This document shows, piece after piece, positions 26,737 through 36,081 of a stretch of 64,000 nt of DNA. Under the pieces are notes generated by a model. It saw only the letters and a list, made by a program, of their open reading frames with translations, did no database searches and was not told the origin of the DNA. The stretch is from Legionella maioricensis (GTDB lineage Bacteria; Pseudomonadota; Gammaproteobacteria; Legionellales; Legionellaceae), in the NCBI RefSeq assembly GCF_023618015.1, contig NZ_JAJKBJ010000006.1, positions 1 through 64,000 on the forward strand. Direction: 5' to 3'. How positions within the stretch are numbered: the first letter of the stretch is position 1; each line of letters opens with the position of its first letter. The translations under genes were made by a program, and so were the position numbers.

Positions 26737-27492
26737 AGTTTATCTCCTGTTATTCATCAGCATTTCGCTCATCAAATGAATATTGAATTAACGTATGAAA
26801 AAATTAAGGGTGATGAGCAACACTTTGAACAGCAAGTATCTGATTTTTTTATCCGCGATGGCAAGGGGCTTAATGTGACTTTGCCCTTTAAACAAAGAGC
26901 CTTTGCTATGGCTCAAAAGAGTACGCTTCGCTGTCAATTAGCAGGAGCCGCTAATACTTTGTGGCTGCAAGAGAATCAATTGCATGCTGATAATACAGAT
27001 GGCATAGGATTAATTCGTGATTTGACTCGCTACATTGAACTACAGGGGAAAAACATTCTGATATTAGGTGCTGGTGGCGCGGCGCGGGGAATTATCCATC
27101 CCTTACTGGGGGCTAATCCCCATACCTTGACGGTTGCCAATCGAACTGTAGAAAAGGTCATCGAGCTTCAACGTGATTTTCCCCTGGTTAGATGTTCTGA
27201 ACTTGATAAGGTAACAGGGAGTTTTGATTTGATAATCAATGCTACTTCCGCTAGTTTGGCAGGAAAAACTGTTTCTGTACCTGAAAACGTGATGTCTCAA
27301 AAACCAGTATGCTATGACTTGGCTTATAAGCAAAAAGAACCAACTCCCTTTGTTCATTATGCTAAAAACTGGGGATGTGATGCTGTTGATGGCATCGGGA
27401 TGTTGGTTGAGCAAGCTGCCGAGGCTTTTTTCATCTGGAATGCAGTGATGCCTGAAACAGAGCCTGTATTAAGCTTGCTACGGCAACATTAG
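26695..27492 (+). CDS. aroE: Shikimate 5-dehydrogenase
   Basis: NADPH-dependent reduction of 3-dehydroshikimate to shikimate in aromatic amino acid synthesis. Motifs: substrate-binding NPITHSLSP at the N-terminus, NVTLPFK with the catalytic Lys, DNTDGIG, and the nucleotide-binding GAGGAARG. The length of 265 aa is usual. GAGG about 10 bases before the ATG supports the start. The 3' end overlaps the convergent patatin gene by 4 bases. Confidence 0.95.
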   Translation: MSKRFAVIGNPITHSLSPVIHQHFAHQMNIELTYEKIKGDEQHFEQQVSDFFIRDGKGLNVTLPFKQRAFAMAQKSTLRCQLAGAANTLWLQENQLHADNTDGIGLIRDLTRYIELQGKNILILGAGGAARGIIHPLLGANPHTLTVANRTVEKVIELQRDFPLVRCSELDKVTGSFDLIINATSASLAGKTVSVPENVMSQKPVCYDLAYKQKEPTPFVHYAKNWGCDAVDGIGMLVEQAAEAFFIWNAVMPETEPVLSLLRQH

Positions 27493-28598
27493 GCAAAAAA
27501 AGCAGTCACTTCTTTGGCATTGGCGATGGTGTCTTGAAAACCCAGCTCGAGAAGTTCTCGAGTAAATTCTTTTTCAAATAATAAAAAGCTCAATAGATCA
27601 CCAGAATGGCTTTTAGCTCCGAGGATATTTAATAAATACCTTAGCAAAGCCGACATCGTTTTATAATGATTTTGAGCCAGAAATGCCATGTCTCGACTAG
27701 GGCGTAAATGGAGTGTCGAGATAGGGCGCCAAGGAGAACGGCGTTTTTTCCACATTGAAAGAAGGGTGGCTATTTCGTTCATGCGATTAACCATTTCAAT
27801 GTCTCTATCAAGATTATCTAAAAATAATCCATTCAACATATTACCTAAAATGCTGGCAAAGGGAACTTCGCCATTCCTTAGCATTTCAGAATCAGTAAAC
27901 TCTGGCAGTTCACGTGTTCCCAAAATTAGAATTTTATCCACTTCAAAACGTATAGCTCCTCGCAGAGGAGCGACCAATCCAATACTGCCATCTCCATAAT
28001 GAAAACCGTCCACGGTAATGGTCGGGAAGAATAGGGGTAGGGCACTGGATGCTAAAATATGTTCCGCGCTGATATTGGCGCGTTGACTGCCATGGCGTGG
28101 GTAGTTCCAATCTTGAAATTCAGAATGGTTGTGATTATAGAAAGAAATAGTCTGATGGGTTTCATAACAAAGACTGATTACTTCCAGAGTATTCAAGTAG
28201 CCTGCATTTATATTTTGTTCAATACGCGAAAAATCAATGGTTTCATCAATAAATTGTTTGAGAGGAGAGGTATCAAGCAAATGTCCTGATTGTCGTTGTT
28301 TAATAATTAAGGTGCTTAAATTTCGCATCACTGACTTGCCTAACTCATAATTGCTTGCTTTATAAATTTGTTGGCAATGAATTTCTCCCCATATGGATTC
28401 CAATTTATCCAGAGCTAAAGGAAAATCATCAGCATTCTCCGCAAGTATGGCGGCATTAATACTGCCCACACTTACACCGCTAACCATATCAAAAGGAAGG
28501 GTTTTTGTTTGTAAAATATGACCAATTGCTTTTAAAACCCCCGCCTGATACGCGCCTCGTGCACCACCACCTGCCAGATATAGAGCTTTTTTTACCAT
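27489..28598 (-). CDS. Patatin-like phospholipase
   Basis: Lipid acyl hydrolase with a Ser-Asp dyad. The oxyanion motif GGGARGAYQ is near residue 10; the nucleophile elbow GVSVG puts Ser43 as catalytic; the Asp of the dyad is Asp203 in YGDGSIG. The 369-aa protein has no signal peptide, and extra helical sequence after residue 220 is of unknown role. Patatins include Legionella effectors such as VipD, but this shorter form also resembles housekeeping bacterial patatins, so location and target are open. Confidence 0.85.
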   Translation of the reverse strand: MVKKALYLAGGGARGAYQAGVLKAIGHILQTKTLPFDMVSGVSVGSINAAILAENADDFPLALDKLESIWGEIHCQQIYKASNYELGKSVMRNLSTLIIKQRQSGHLLDTSPLKQFIDETIDFSRIEQNINAGYLNTLEVISLCYETHQTISFYNHNHSEFQDWNYPRHGSQRANISAEHILASSALPLFFPTITVDGFHYGDGSIGLVAPLRGAIRFEVDKILILGTRELPEFTDSEMLRNGEVPFASILGNMLNGLFLDNLDRDIEMVNRMNEIATLLSMWKKRRSPWRPISTLHLRPSRDMAFLAQNHYKTMSALLRYLLNILGAKSHSGDLLSFLLFEKEFTRELLELGFQDTIANAKEVTAFFA

Positions 28599-28737
28599 GA
28601 TGACTTATTCTTATTGCCTATATTAGGAAATATAGTTGAATATAGGGCTAATTAGCAAGAAAACAATAGGTGCATCATATTTTCTTAATATTTTATTGAT
28701 ATATTTATAGTATCCACTCTTTTTTCGGGTAGCAAAA

Positions 28738-30111
28738 ATGGCCTCTGATAAAGATGATATGAATGCAACACTGGATAAAGACCATGCTTTAGGGCAATTG
28801 AACATGATGCAGAAAACTGTAGATTATAAATTAATCGCCTTAAGTCAACGCTCTTTATTAAAAATTGCCGCTAGAAGAATCCCCTGGCTATCCAATTTTT
28901 TACAAAGCGTCGATGACACTGGTGATGCGATTGTCAAGATAGGCGATCGGATTAGTAGTTTACAGGACAGTTTACAGGAAACTCCAGGCAGTCAAACCAT
29001 AGGTCACGCATTTCATTTTGGTTCAGTTGCCATGGCTGCCTTTGATTTTGTTCGTATCCCCATTATTTACCTTGCGGCTTACATTTTAAATGAGAAAGTT
29101 CCACTTACTCTGGATAATAATGCCAGATGGGCGTATTCGGGTCTCTTATTAACCCTTTCAATCATCGCATTGACTGTTCCTGCTGCGGCAACAGTGATTG
29201 GTTTCGTGGGCGCCGGTATTGGTCTTTCTGTGGGCGTATTTTTGTTGGGTAAAACCCTGTATGAACGCTATCAATTAGGTAAGAAAAATAGAGAAATAAA
29301 AAAAATTATAAAGATTGAAGAAGATGAAATGCGGTTAATTCAGCAAGAGGCAAAGGATTTAGAAGAACGCTTAAGCAAAGCGACCGAAGAAGATGAGATT
29401 ATAAAAATTTATCAGAAAATCACAATATTACGTGAACGTTATGACGCACAACACGCCACGTTGGAAATATTAAAAAACAGAGAATTACATATAGAACAAA
29501 AAATGGCTCAAGTGGGCATAATGCAAGTTGTAGATAAAGGACTTGGAGTGTGCTTGTCCTCCCTTACCATTATTGGTTTGTCTCTGTCCTTGTTTTTTCC
29601 GATGGTCGGTTTAGGAATATTAACCGGTGTTGCAGTCGCAGGTGGTGTCTATTTGGTCGCCAGACTCACCGCTCCTGTCGTCATGCTTTTAGGGAATTGG
29701 CTTATCAGCAAGGCTAAGAGTGTTTTTGGATCTTATGTTACCAGTGAAAGTCTGGCGAATGAGAATATCCTGACTGATACTAAAGAAAAGCAACAGGCTT
29801 CATCTTTAGGACTCAATGCAGAGGCAGTTAAAAACGATACAGTTGTTGCTGATAAGGAAGAATGTTTACCGGACCCTAAAAAAAGCATCGCAGAACATAG
29901 GCATGATTCAACAGCTGGCGCATTGGCAGGGTTGAAGAAGGAAAATGCTGCTGTTGACAAGTCATTCTCTGTAGACGAGCCTTCTGCGGAAGAAAAAGAA
30001 AAGGATGCAAAAAGAGTGTCTCATCTTTTTACCAAGCCTACTCCTAATGGCAGAAAAGAGGTGAAAGAGGAGGACGATAGGGAGATTAATACGGAACAGG
30101 AAAGTCCTTAG
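28738..30111 (+). CDS. Large membrane/coiled-coil protein, effector candidate
   Basis: 457 aa. After a helical N-terminus of about 95 residues come hydrophobic segments near 98-120 and 133-172, then a long Glu/Lys/Arg-rich coiled-coil (about 180-262), a second hydrophobic group (about 268-325) and a low-complexity acidic tail ending REINTEQESP. There is no cleavable signal. The order resembles the protein at 33267-34523 and is common among Legionella vacuole-membrane effectors, where acidic tails act as translocation signals. No enzyme motif was seen. Function unknown. Confidence 0.6.
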   Translation: MASDKDDMNATLDKDHALGQLNMMQKTVDYKLIALSQRSLLKIAARRIPWLSNFLQSVDDTGDAIVKIGDRISSLQDSLQETPGSQTIGHAFHFGSVAMAAFDFVRIPIIYLAAYILNEKVPLTLDNNARWAYSGLLLTLSIIALTVPAAATVIGFVGAGIGLSVGVFLLGKTLYERYQLGKKNREIKKIIKIEEDEMRLIQQEAKDLEERLSKATEEDEIIKIYQKITILRERYDAQHATLEILKNRELHIEQKMAQVGIMQVVDKGLGVCLSSLTIIGLSLSLFFPMVGLGILTGVAVAGGVYLVARLTAPVVMLLGNWLISKAKSVFGSYVTSESLANENILTDTKEKQQASSLGLNAEAVKNDTVVADKEECLPDPKKSIAEHRHDSTAGALAGLKKENAAVDKSFSVDEPSAEEKEKDAKRVSHLFTKPTPNGRKEVKEEDDREINTEQESP

Positions 30112-30187
30112 AGCCTATTTAAAAGCTCATTGCAAAAAATAAGAAATTCCTTTACTTTAAAAATTTACCCTCCCAAGGAATAAAATC

Positions 30188-30229
30188 ATGCTGCCCCTTT
30201 TCGTGAGCAACCGCGCGCATTTCACATGA
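30188..30229 (+). other. Out-of-frame start of the POT transporter (13-codon leader)
   Basis: AAGGA 8 bases upstream makes the ATG at 30188 the best start here, but it encodes only 13 residues and stops at TGA 30227-30229, which overlaps the ATG of the transporter frame (ATGA). The other frame before 30226 reads AAPFREQPRAFH, like the native N-terminus of the family. Adding one G after this ATG would join both. Either a one-base deletion or a sequence error is likely; coupled reinitiation could rescue it. Confidence 0.55.
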
Positions 30230-31689
30230 TTTTCATGTTGGAGTTATGGGAGCGTTTTGGCTTTTATACGGTGCAGGGAGTTCTGACCCTCTATTTTATT
30301 CGTTACCTCGGTTATAGTGACGTCGAGTCTTACTATACTTTTGGCGCGTATTCAGCCTTAGTTTATGGGATGGTGGTCATTGGTGGTTATCTGGGAGACC
30401 GAGTGCTGGGGACGAAACGCACCATAGTTCTTGGACTTGTTGTATTAACAGCAGGTTATTTTTCACTGGCGATTACCGACAAACAGCATGTTTTTCTTGC
30501 CTTGGGATTGATTTGTGTTGGCAATGGTTTGTTTAAAGCCAATCCATCCAATTTATTGTCTAAATGTTACGAAGAGCATGATCCTCGTTTGCATGGTGGA
30601 TTTACGCTGTATTATATGGCAATCAATTTAGGCAGTATGGTGGCTTTATTTGCGGGACCTGCCATTGCCAGTCGCTACGGCTATTCTTATGCCTATTTTC
30701 TTAGCGCTGTGGGTTTGGTTCTCGGTCTTGTCAATTATTGGTTTCAACATCAACATGTGGCGCATATCAATACACTGGCTGACCAGCGGGTTATTACTGC
30801 GCCCCAGTGGGCTATTGTTTTAGCTGGAATAATGATTGTTACGGAGGGGGCTGCCTATTTATTACAGCACGTCATGCTCGCTAAAAATCTGTTATGGGGG
30901 ATTACCTTCATTGTGGTCAGTGTTTATGTTTACTTGATGCGCAAGGAGTGTAAAGCATCCCATATGAGGATGTTGGTTGCCTTTGCTTTAATGGTAGAGG
31001 CAGTTATTTTTTTCACCTTATACCAACAAATGCCTACGTCAATTAATTTATTTGCTGTACATAATGTGACACCCACCTTCTTCGGAATTACCATTGATGC
31101 GCAAAGCTTTCAGGCTTTAAACCCCATCTGGATCGTTTTAATGAGCCCTGTACTGGCTTATTTTTACGGCAAGCTTAATAAAAAAGGTATTTTATTTGCC
31201 ATTCCGTATAAATTTGCTTTAGGCATGACCATGTGTGGGGTGAGCTTTTTAATGCTCTATTTTGCTCGTTATTTTTATACTGGCAATGGGATGGTTTCTT
31301 CATGGTGGCTAATATTTAGTTATTTATTTCAAAGCCTTGGTGAGTTACTAGTCTCTGCCTTGGGTGTGGCAATGGTTGCTGAATTAGTTCCATCGCGAAT
31401 TGCGGGGTTCGTAATGGGGATGTGGTTTTTAACTTCGGCTGTCGCGGGTTTTATCGGGGCAACAGTAGCATCTTATACAGCTCTTCCCACCAACATCCAA
31501 CCAGGGGTTGAATCACTGCTGATTTATACGGATGTATTTGCCTGGATAGGTATCGTGACTCTAATTATTGCTTTGTGTATGTGGTTACTCTCACCACGTC
31601 TGGACCGTTATATCGCAACCTATTCAGTTAAAGAAGACAATAAAATAGAGACAGTTGAATATTCTACTACTTATATTCCCAGTCATTAG
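30226..31689 (+). CDS. POT family proton-dependent oligopeptide transporter
   Basis: Inner-membrane symporter importing di- and tripeptides with protons; Legionella feeds on amino acids and peptides. The 487-aa frame has about 14 hydrophobic segments, the proton-coupling motif ELWERFGFY at the start of helix 1, GGYLGDR after helix 2, and FTLYYMAINLGS in helix 5. The true N-terminus is probably about 13 residues longer and frameshifted (see 30188-30229). A hairpin shared with the convergent map gene follows the stop. Confidence 0.9.
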   Translation: MIFMLELWERFGFYTVQGVLTLYFIRYLGYSDVESYYTFGAYSALVYGMVVIGGYLGDRVLGTKRTIVLGLVVLTAGYFSLAITDKQHVFLALGLICVGNGLFKANPSNLLSKCYEEHDPRLHGGFTLYYMAINLGSMVALFAGPAIASRYGYSYAYFLSAVGLVLGLVNYWFQHQHVAHINTLADQRVITAPQWAIVLAGIMIVTEGAAYLLQHVMLAKNLLWGITFIVVSVYVYLMRKECKASHMRMLVAFALMVEAVIFFTLYQQMPTSINLFAVHNVTPTFFGITIDAQSFQALNPIWIVLMSPVLAYFYGKLNKKGILFAIPYKFALGMTMCGVSFLMLYFARYFYTGNGMVSSWWLIFSYLFQSLGELLVSALGVAMVAELVPSRIAGFVMGMWFLTSAVAGFIGATVASYTALPTNIQPGVESLLIYTDVFAWIGIVTLIIALCMWLLSPRLDRYIATYSVKEDNKIETVEYSTTYIPSH

Positions 31690-31714
31690 AAGAATAGTTC
31701 ATTAAGTCTCAATC

Positions 31715-31760
31715 GGTTTGGAAAAGATCCTGTGGGTGAACATAAGATCATTTCCAAACC
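31715..31760. terminator. Bidirectional hairpin between the POT gene and map
   Basis: Arms 31715-31729 and 31746-31760 are inverted copies at 14 of 15 positions with a 16-base loop, in the 84-bp gap between convergent genes. No strong T-run flanks it. Confidence 0.5.
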
Positions 31761-31773
31761 CCAATCAATTTGC

Positions 31774-32541
31774 TTAAATGCATTCTTCTTGTCTGGCGGT
31801 CAGAACCTCATAACCTGTCTCTGTCACCAATATAGTATGCTCCCACTGAGCAGACAAGCGATGATCTTTAGTCACTACAGTCCAATTATCCGATAACATT
31901 CGAATTTCTTTCTTGCCTAAGTTAATCATAGGCTCTATGGTGAAGGTCATTCCAGCGCGCAATTGTAAACCTGAGTTCGGCCGCCCAAAATGGGACACAT
32001 GGGGTTCTTCCCACATTTCTCGGCCTATACCATGACCACCAAACTCCCTGACTACCGAGTAATGATGAGATTCGGCATATTGCTGGATAATATGGCCAAT
32101 ATCCCCCAGGTGCACCCCTGGGCGAACAATACTTATTGCTTTATAAAGGCATTCTTGAGCTACGTTCACTAGCCGTTCGGCAAAAGGTTTGGGTTTACCC
32201 ACCAAAAACATTTTGCTGGTATCACCGATGAATCCATCTTTTTTTACCGTAACATCAATGTTGAGAATGTCACCTTCATTTAATTTTTTCTTATCAGAGG
32301 GGATTCCATGACAGACCACATGATTTAAAGAAGTACAAATGCAGCCTGGAAATCCATGGTGATTTAATGAGGCAGGAATAGCCTGCAACTCATCAACAAT
32401 GTATTTTCTACAGATCTGCTCCAGCTCTCCAGTAGTTATTCCAGGCAGAACAAATGCTTCTATCATTTCTAATACGGAAGAAGCCAGGCGTCCTGCAACT
32501 CTCATTTTTTGAATTTCTTCAGGCGTTTTCACTAATATCAT
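31774..32541 (-). CDS. map: Type I methionine aminopeptidase
   Basis: Removes the initiator Met from nascent proteins. Metal-ligand regions are visible: NIDVTVKKDGFIGDTS (two Asp), GHGIG (His), FTIEPM (Glu) and QWEHT (Glu); HGIP in the N-terminal half is also conserved. I place the start at 32541 (MILVKTPEEIQKMR), the usual family start; the open frame extends 25 codons upstream into the ParD-like gene. The result is 255 aa. It overlaps the upstream gene by 23 bases, so the two are translationally linked. Confidence 0.94.
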   Translation of the reverse strand: MILVKTPEEIQKMRVAGRLASSVLEMIEAFVLPGITTGELEQICRKYIVDELQAIPASLNHHGFPGCICTSLNHVVCHGIPSDKKKLNEGDILNIDVTVKKDGFIGDTSKMFLVGKPKPFAERLVNVAQECLYKAISIVRPGVHLGDIGHIIQQYAESHHYSVVREFGGHGIGREMWEEPHVSHFGRPNSGLQLRAGMTFTIEPMINLGKKEIRMLSDNWTVVTKDHRLSAQWEHTILVTETGYEVLTARQEECI

Positions 32542-32731
32542 TATTTGTATCCAATGCGGCTTGAGTGACCAAAAAGTTAATTGCGTCTGCATAAGTAAAA
32601 GATGGATTTTCTTCAACTACTTTCCCAATACGCAGCCAATACTCTGCTTGTGAATTAACAGATCGGCTCATTGCTTTTGCCATAATTTTTGCCGCATCAT
32701 GCAATTCATCTGAAATTTTAACGATACCCAT
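32519..32731 (-). CDS. ParD-like family protein
   Basis: 70 aa with a ribbon-helix-helix-like pattern (VKISDELHDAAKIMAKAMSR) and SVNSQAEYWLRIGK, typical of the ParD-like family. AGGAT 9 bases before the ATG supports the start. No toxin gene lies beside it. Instead it overlaps map, an arrangement I recall from other gammaproteobacteria. It may be a DNA-binding regulator of its own operon rather than an antitoxin. Confidence 0.75.
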   Translation of the reverse strand: MGIVKISDELHDAAKIMAKAMSRSVNSQAEYWLRIGKVVEENPSFTYADAINFLVTQAALDTNNDISENA

Positions 32732-33266
32732 TCAATCAATCCTAAACTAAATTTTTTGGCATAATACTATGATTGTATATGATTTGCTATGCATTGATTC
32801 ATTTTATTATCAAATGCAAGTAAATCGTTGATCGTTTTTTAGGTTAGTTGATGAATTTATTGGTTATTGGGGGTGGATGAAGTAAATTAATAATGCTTAT
32901 CTTTCATGTAGATACACGGTATCCAATAAAAATTGGTTAAACAATGCGCATTATTTGTGGTATATTAAACGACTTATAAATAGGTTTGTTGATCATTGGC
33001 ATTCGATGTCTCGCGATTTGTTCGGCGTTGTTGCCTTAATCAACCCCAGTACCCCAATGGCGTCAACTTAAGGGATGCAGGATGTAGCCTGGGCGAAGGC
33101 GCGGCCGTAACTCAGGATCGAAATTGACTCGAGCCTTAATCCTGGATTACGCTTCGCTCCATCCAGGCTGCAATTTTCTCTAAGTTTACGCCGTTACCAG
33201 TACACCTAAAGATGAATGGTCAATAGTTCCTGGTTGATGTATTAATACGAATTGGAGTGAAAAAAA
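32732..33266. other. Intergenic region with a nested palindrome
   Basis: Holds AT-rich promoter-like sequence near 32940-32990 and the nested palindromic element at 33059-33192. GGAG 11 bases before 33267 belongs to the next gene. No gene was seen. Confidence 0.55.
33059..33192. repeat. Nested palindromic element, 134 bp
   Basis: Outer arms GGCGTCAACTTAAG (33059-33072) and TCTAAGTTTACGCC (33179-33192) pair at 12 of 14 positions. An inner pair starts TAGCCTGGGCGAAG at 33085 and ends with CTTCGCTCC then ATCCAGGCT at about 33151-33169. The inner end resembles the palindrome at 24655. Confidence 0.6.
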
Positions 33267-34523
33267 ATGAGCATGGGGGTGGAGGTAGTATTAAGCACGC
33301 GCTCTCAGGAGTTGATTGCTAAATATTTGAGCTTATGCCAACCGCATGCAAGTCGTTTAGCCCATTTTTATTCACCCATTGATTCCATACAATTAATTTC
33401 CTGGTTACACGATGAAATAACCCAACCTCCCAATACCGACACTCGAGTCAAAAAGGAAATTGAGTTTATCCTTGCTTCATTACGTGCAGAGTTGTTGCGT
33501 GATTTATTGACCTCTATGGGGGGGGAATTACCTGAGAATAATGCAGAGGAAAACTCGACCTGGGTTGCCAAGATAAAAGTCGGACTTTTAGCGCTTGCGG
33601 GTACTTTATTAGCTGGTTGTGAAGGCTTTGATAGTATCACCACCATGTTGAGTGTTTTATCTTTGCCTTCAATGTTTATTCTTATTGCGGGGCTTGGTTT
33701 TTCTATTTTATCCATACTGGTTTTTTATGGTTTTGACTTAGTGCAGGTATCTAAAAATTTAGGTGTAACCTTAAGGGATGCTCCTAAATTATTAGACGTT
33801 TATTTGTTGCAAATGAAAGAAATTAAAGGCATAAGAAGAAGAATAAATACCTATAAGTTTGCTGAACTGTCTGCAGAGGAGTTAACCCAATTAGAAAATA
33901 TGATTACTATGCTGCAACGCCGTTTTCAAGAGTTAACCGAAGCAAGCTCCCAATTTGAAACAGCTCTTAATAGTCGTAAAATGCAGATAGCTAAACTCAT
34001 CGCCTCAAGCACTGCCGGCTTACTTTTTTTTGGTAGTGGTTTTTTTGCGGGACAGTCAGTTGCCATGTTTATTGCAGGCCTTTTTATTCCTGCAGTTTTG
34101 CCAACTTTTTGGCCAGTGGTTTTATTTAGTGTAATTGTAGGAATAGCGGCATTTACCCTTTATTGGTACATCGAGCAAGCAGGGTTTAAAAAACTGGTAA
34201 GTGGTTGGTTTGGATTAGATGAAGATAAAATAGAGCAATTATGCGATAAAGAGCATCTGGATAAAGAAGAAAAAAAGCTGGAAAACTTAAAAGAACAAGT
34301 GAGCAGTACTGCACAGTTAGCCAATCGTTTGGTGAAGCTTCAAAATAAATTGGATGGTATTGACGCGACAGAGAGTGAACAAGTTGTAACGTCAGTTCCA
34401 AATGTCTCTACCGCCCCAGTAAGAATCAGTGACAACATCTATTCATTCCATCCTAAGAAGGATGTAGCCCGGAAGATTGATACTTCTGATTCGGAAGAGA
34501 TTTTGCTCTTTGAATGTAAGTAG
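33267..34523 (+). CDS. Membrane/coiled-coil protein, effector candidate
   Basis: 418 aa with no signal peptide. Hydrophobic segments lie near residues 108-128 and 135-165, a charged coiled-coil near 175-245, a second hydrophobic group near 247-308 and another coiled-coil near 325-372; the tail ends SEEILLFECK. The layout matches 28738-30111. Synteny near hda/pgsA suggests it may correspond to a L. pneumophila Dot/Icm substrate of that locus, but I cannot confirm this. Its last 71 bases overlap the convergent gene. Confidence 0.6.
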   Translation: MSMGVEVVLSTRSQELIAKYLSLCQPHASRLAHFYSPIDSIQLISWLHDEITQPPNTDTRVKKEIEFILASLRAELLRDLLTSMGGELPENNAEENSTWVAKIKVGLLALAGTLLAGCEGFDSITTMLSVLSLPSMFILIAGLGFSILSILVFYGFDLVQVSKNLGVTLRDAPKLLDVYLLQMKEIKGIRRRINTYKFAELSAEELTQLENMITMLQRRFQELTEASSQFETALNSRKMQIAKLIASSTAGLLFFGSGFFAGQSVAMFIAGLFIPAVLPTFWPVVLFSVIVGIAAFTLYWYIEQAGFKKLVSGWFGLDEDKIEQLCDKEHLDKEEKKLENLKEQVSSTAQLANRLVKLQNKLDGIDATESEQVVTSVPNVSTAPVRISDNIYSFHPKKDVARKIDTSDSEEILLFECK

Positions 34524-35238
34524 TGTCTTGATGATTTAAACCATAGCTAATGTTTGCCAAGTGAAGTGGTATATAGACTAATAATGAGTTACCTTGCAGA
34601 TAGTCTGGATTGGCTGATACATAAAATTCATTGGTTTCATTTCCTTCATCCTGCAGGGGTAAAATTTTATTTTTAGCCGGCAACATCAATGAGTTGACAA
34701 CCATAGGATGATTGCAGGTTGATATAAGTCCACTTTGTTTCTTTAATGCGTTAATAACGGTTATTATTTGATCCGGAACTCTCTGTAAGGGTTTGGGATA
34801 AATAGAGTCGCTCAGGTTATAGAGGAACTCATAGGTTAACGGACTATCGGCAAATGCCACATAAATAAGTTCTTCTTGAGGATGAGCCAGCTTATATTTT
34901 ATTGCCTCAGTCAGTCCTGCGCTGCCTACAGTGGGACATACATGGTACTGGGGATTCAGATAAATTAAGGCAGAGTAGGTAATAACTTGTTTTTTACCAA
35001 CGATAATTGATTGCCTGAGCGTTCGGCAAAATCCAGCGATTTCCTGATTTATACCATGATGAATTATTAATTCCCCATTTTCTTCCATGCGGAGAATAAG
35101 ACGATTGAACTTTTCTTGATTGGGCAAATGATAATAGGAAGTGAGAAACTGGTATAACTTTTTGATTAACTGTTCTGGAATATTGGTTTGTTGTTTGTCT
35201 ATCCAATAAGAGTTAATAGCAGTTACTCTATGTTTATT
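34453..35238 (-). CDS. Unknown protein, possibly GNAT-like
   Basis: The ATG at 35238 is chosen because GGAGAG lies 5 bases upstream; the frame opens 5 codons earlier. The 261-aa product is soluble. IAGFCRTLRQSI, YSALIYLNPQY and ELIYVAFADSPLTYEFL are arranged like the core strands of N-acetyltransferases, but the acetyl-CoA loop is not clear. The last residues (QSSGLHPS) are encoded in sequence that overlaps the convergent gene and contains GGATGTAGCC, like the start of the 33085 palindrome. Function unknown. Confidence 0.55.
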   Translation of the reverse strand, partial: NKHRVTAINSYWIDKQQTNIPEQLIKKLYQFLTSYYHLPNQEKFNRLILRMEENGELIIHHGINQEIAGFCRTLRQSIIVGKKQVITYSALIYLNPQYHVCPTVGSAGLTEAIKYKLAHPQEELIYVAFADSPLTYEFLYNLSDSIYPKPLQRVPDQIITVINALKKQSGLISTCNHPMVVNSLMLPAKNKILPLQDEGNETNEFYVSANPDYLQGNSLLVYIPLHLANISYGLNHQDTTYIQRAKSLPNQKYQSSGLHPS

Positions 35239-35388
35239 CATTGTTCTCTCCATCGAACATCTTTCCCGCCTTTAGTGGGGCTAAGGCCTCGTGTAAAAAA
35301 CTTATCCATTCTCTAGGATGCAGACACTTCTTTAGGTATGGCCTCATCTATAAAATTGTCAAATAGAGCGATAATTGCTCATCTCGTC

Positions 35389-36081
35389 TTAAATATTTAA
35401 GATGTCTTTAACAAAAGGAATTGTAATTTTGCGATGGGCGGCCAGAGACGCATCATCTAATCGGTTGAGCAATTGATGCAAATCATGCATATTTCGCGAA
35501 CAACGATTTAGTAAAAACTGGGCAACACCATCAGGCAAATCAAATCCTCGTTTAAAAGCATGTAGCTTTAATGTGTTTATTTTCTCTTCATCACTTAATT
35601 CATTTAATTGGATGACCAATCCCCAGGCAAGTCGGGAGCGTAAATCAGCAAGATTAATTGCGAGCATTGCCGGCGGCTGATTTCCAGAGATAATTAAAAG
35701 ACTTTTTTCCTCATCCTTGATTCGGTTATATAAGTGAAATAAAGCTTCTTCCCATGCTGCATCATGGGCTATAACGTCTATATCATCGATACAAATTAAC
35801 GTTTGTTCTTCTAGCCCCTCTATAGTTTGCGGCCCCCACTCCTTAAGAAGGGTTAAGGGCAGATAGATAGCCGATTGAACTAAATTGACAGCTTGGCAGC
35901 AGGCTTGTAATAAATGTGATTTTCCACTGCCTTTAGGCCCCCATAGATACAATAATCTATCTTCTTGCAGGGTGAGCATGCTTTGCAATTGTTGTTGCAG
36001 AAGGGTATTGTTTTCCCAATTAAAGTCAGTAAGGGTCGCTTCATCGTTTAATTTTATTGTTAAAGCCAGCTGAGTGTTCAT
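35389..36081 (-). CDS. hda: DnaA-homologous regulator Hda
   Basis: Hda works with the beta clamp to convert DnaA-ATP to DnaA-ADP and prevent re-initiation of replication. The AAA+ motifs are present: Walker A GPKGSGKSHLLQA and Walker B LICIDDID. The N-terminal QLALTIKL resembles the clamp-binding QL(x)LP-type site. I choose the ATG at 36081 because it overlaps the stop of the upstream pgsA-like gene (ATGA), giving 230 aa, the family size. Confidence 0.92.
   Translation of the reverse strand: MNTQLALTIKLNDEATLTDFNWENNTLLQQQLQSMLTLQEDRLLYLWGPKGSGKSHLLQACCQAVNLVQSAIYLPLTLLKEWGPQTIEGLEEQTLICIDDIDVIAHDAAWEEALFHLYNRIKDEEKSLLIISGNQPPAMLAINLADLRSRLAWGLVIQLNELSDEEKINTLKLHAFKRGFDLPDGVAQFLLNRCSRNMHDLHQLLNRLDDASLAAHRKITIPFVKDILNI

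Noticed and set aside
32542-32616. Longer N-terminus for map
   Set aside because: The extension lacks family similarity and lies within the ParD-like gene; MILVKTPEE is the usual start.
32519-32731. Toxin-antitoxin module
   Set aside because: Only a ParD-like half is present; the overlapping gene is map, not a ParE toxin.
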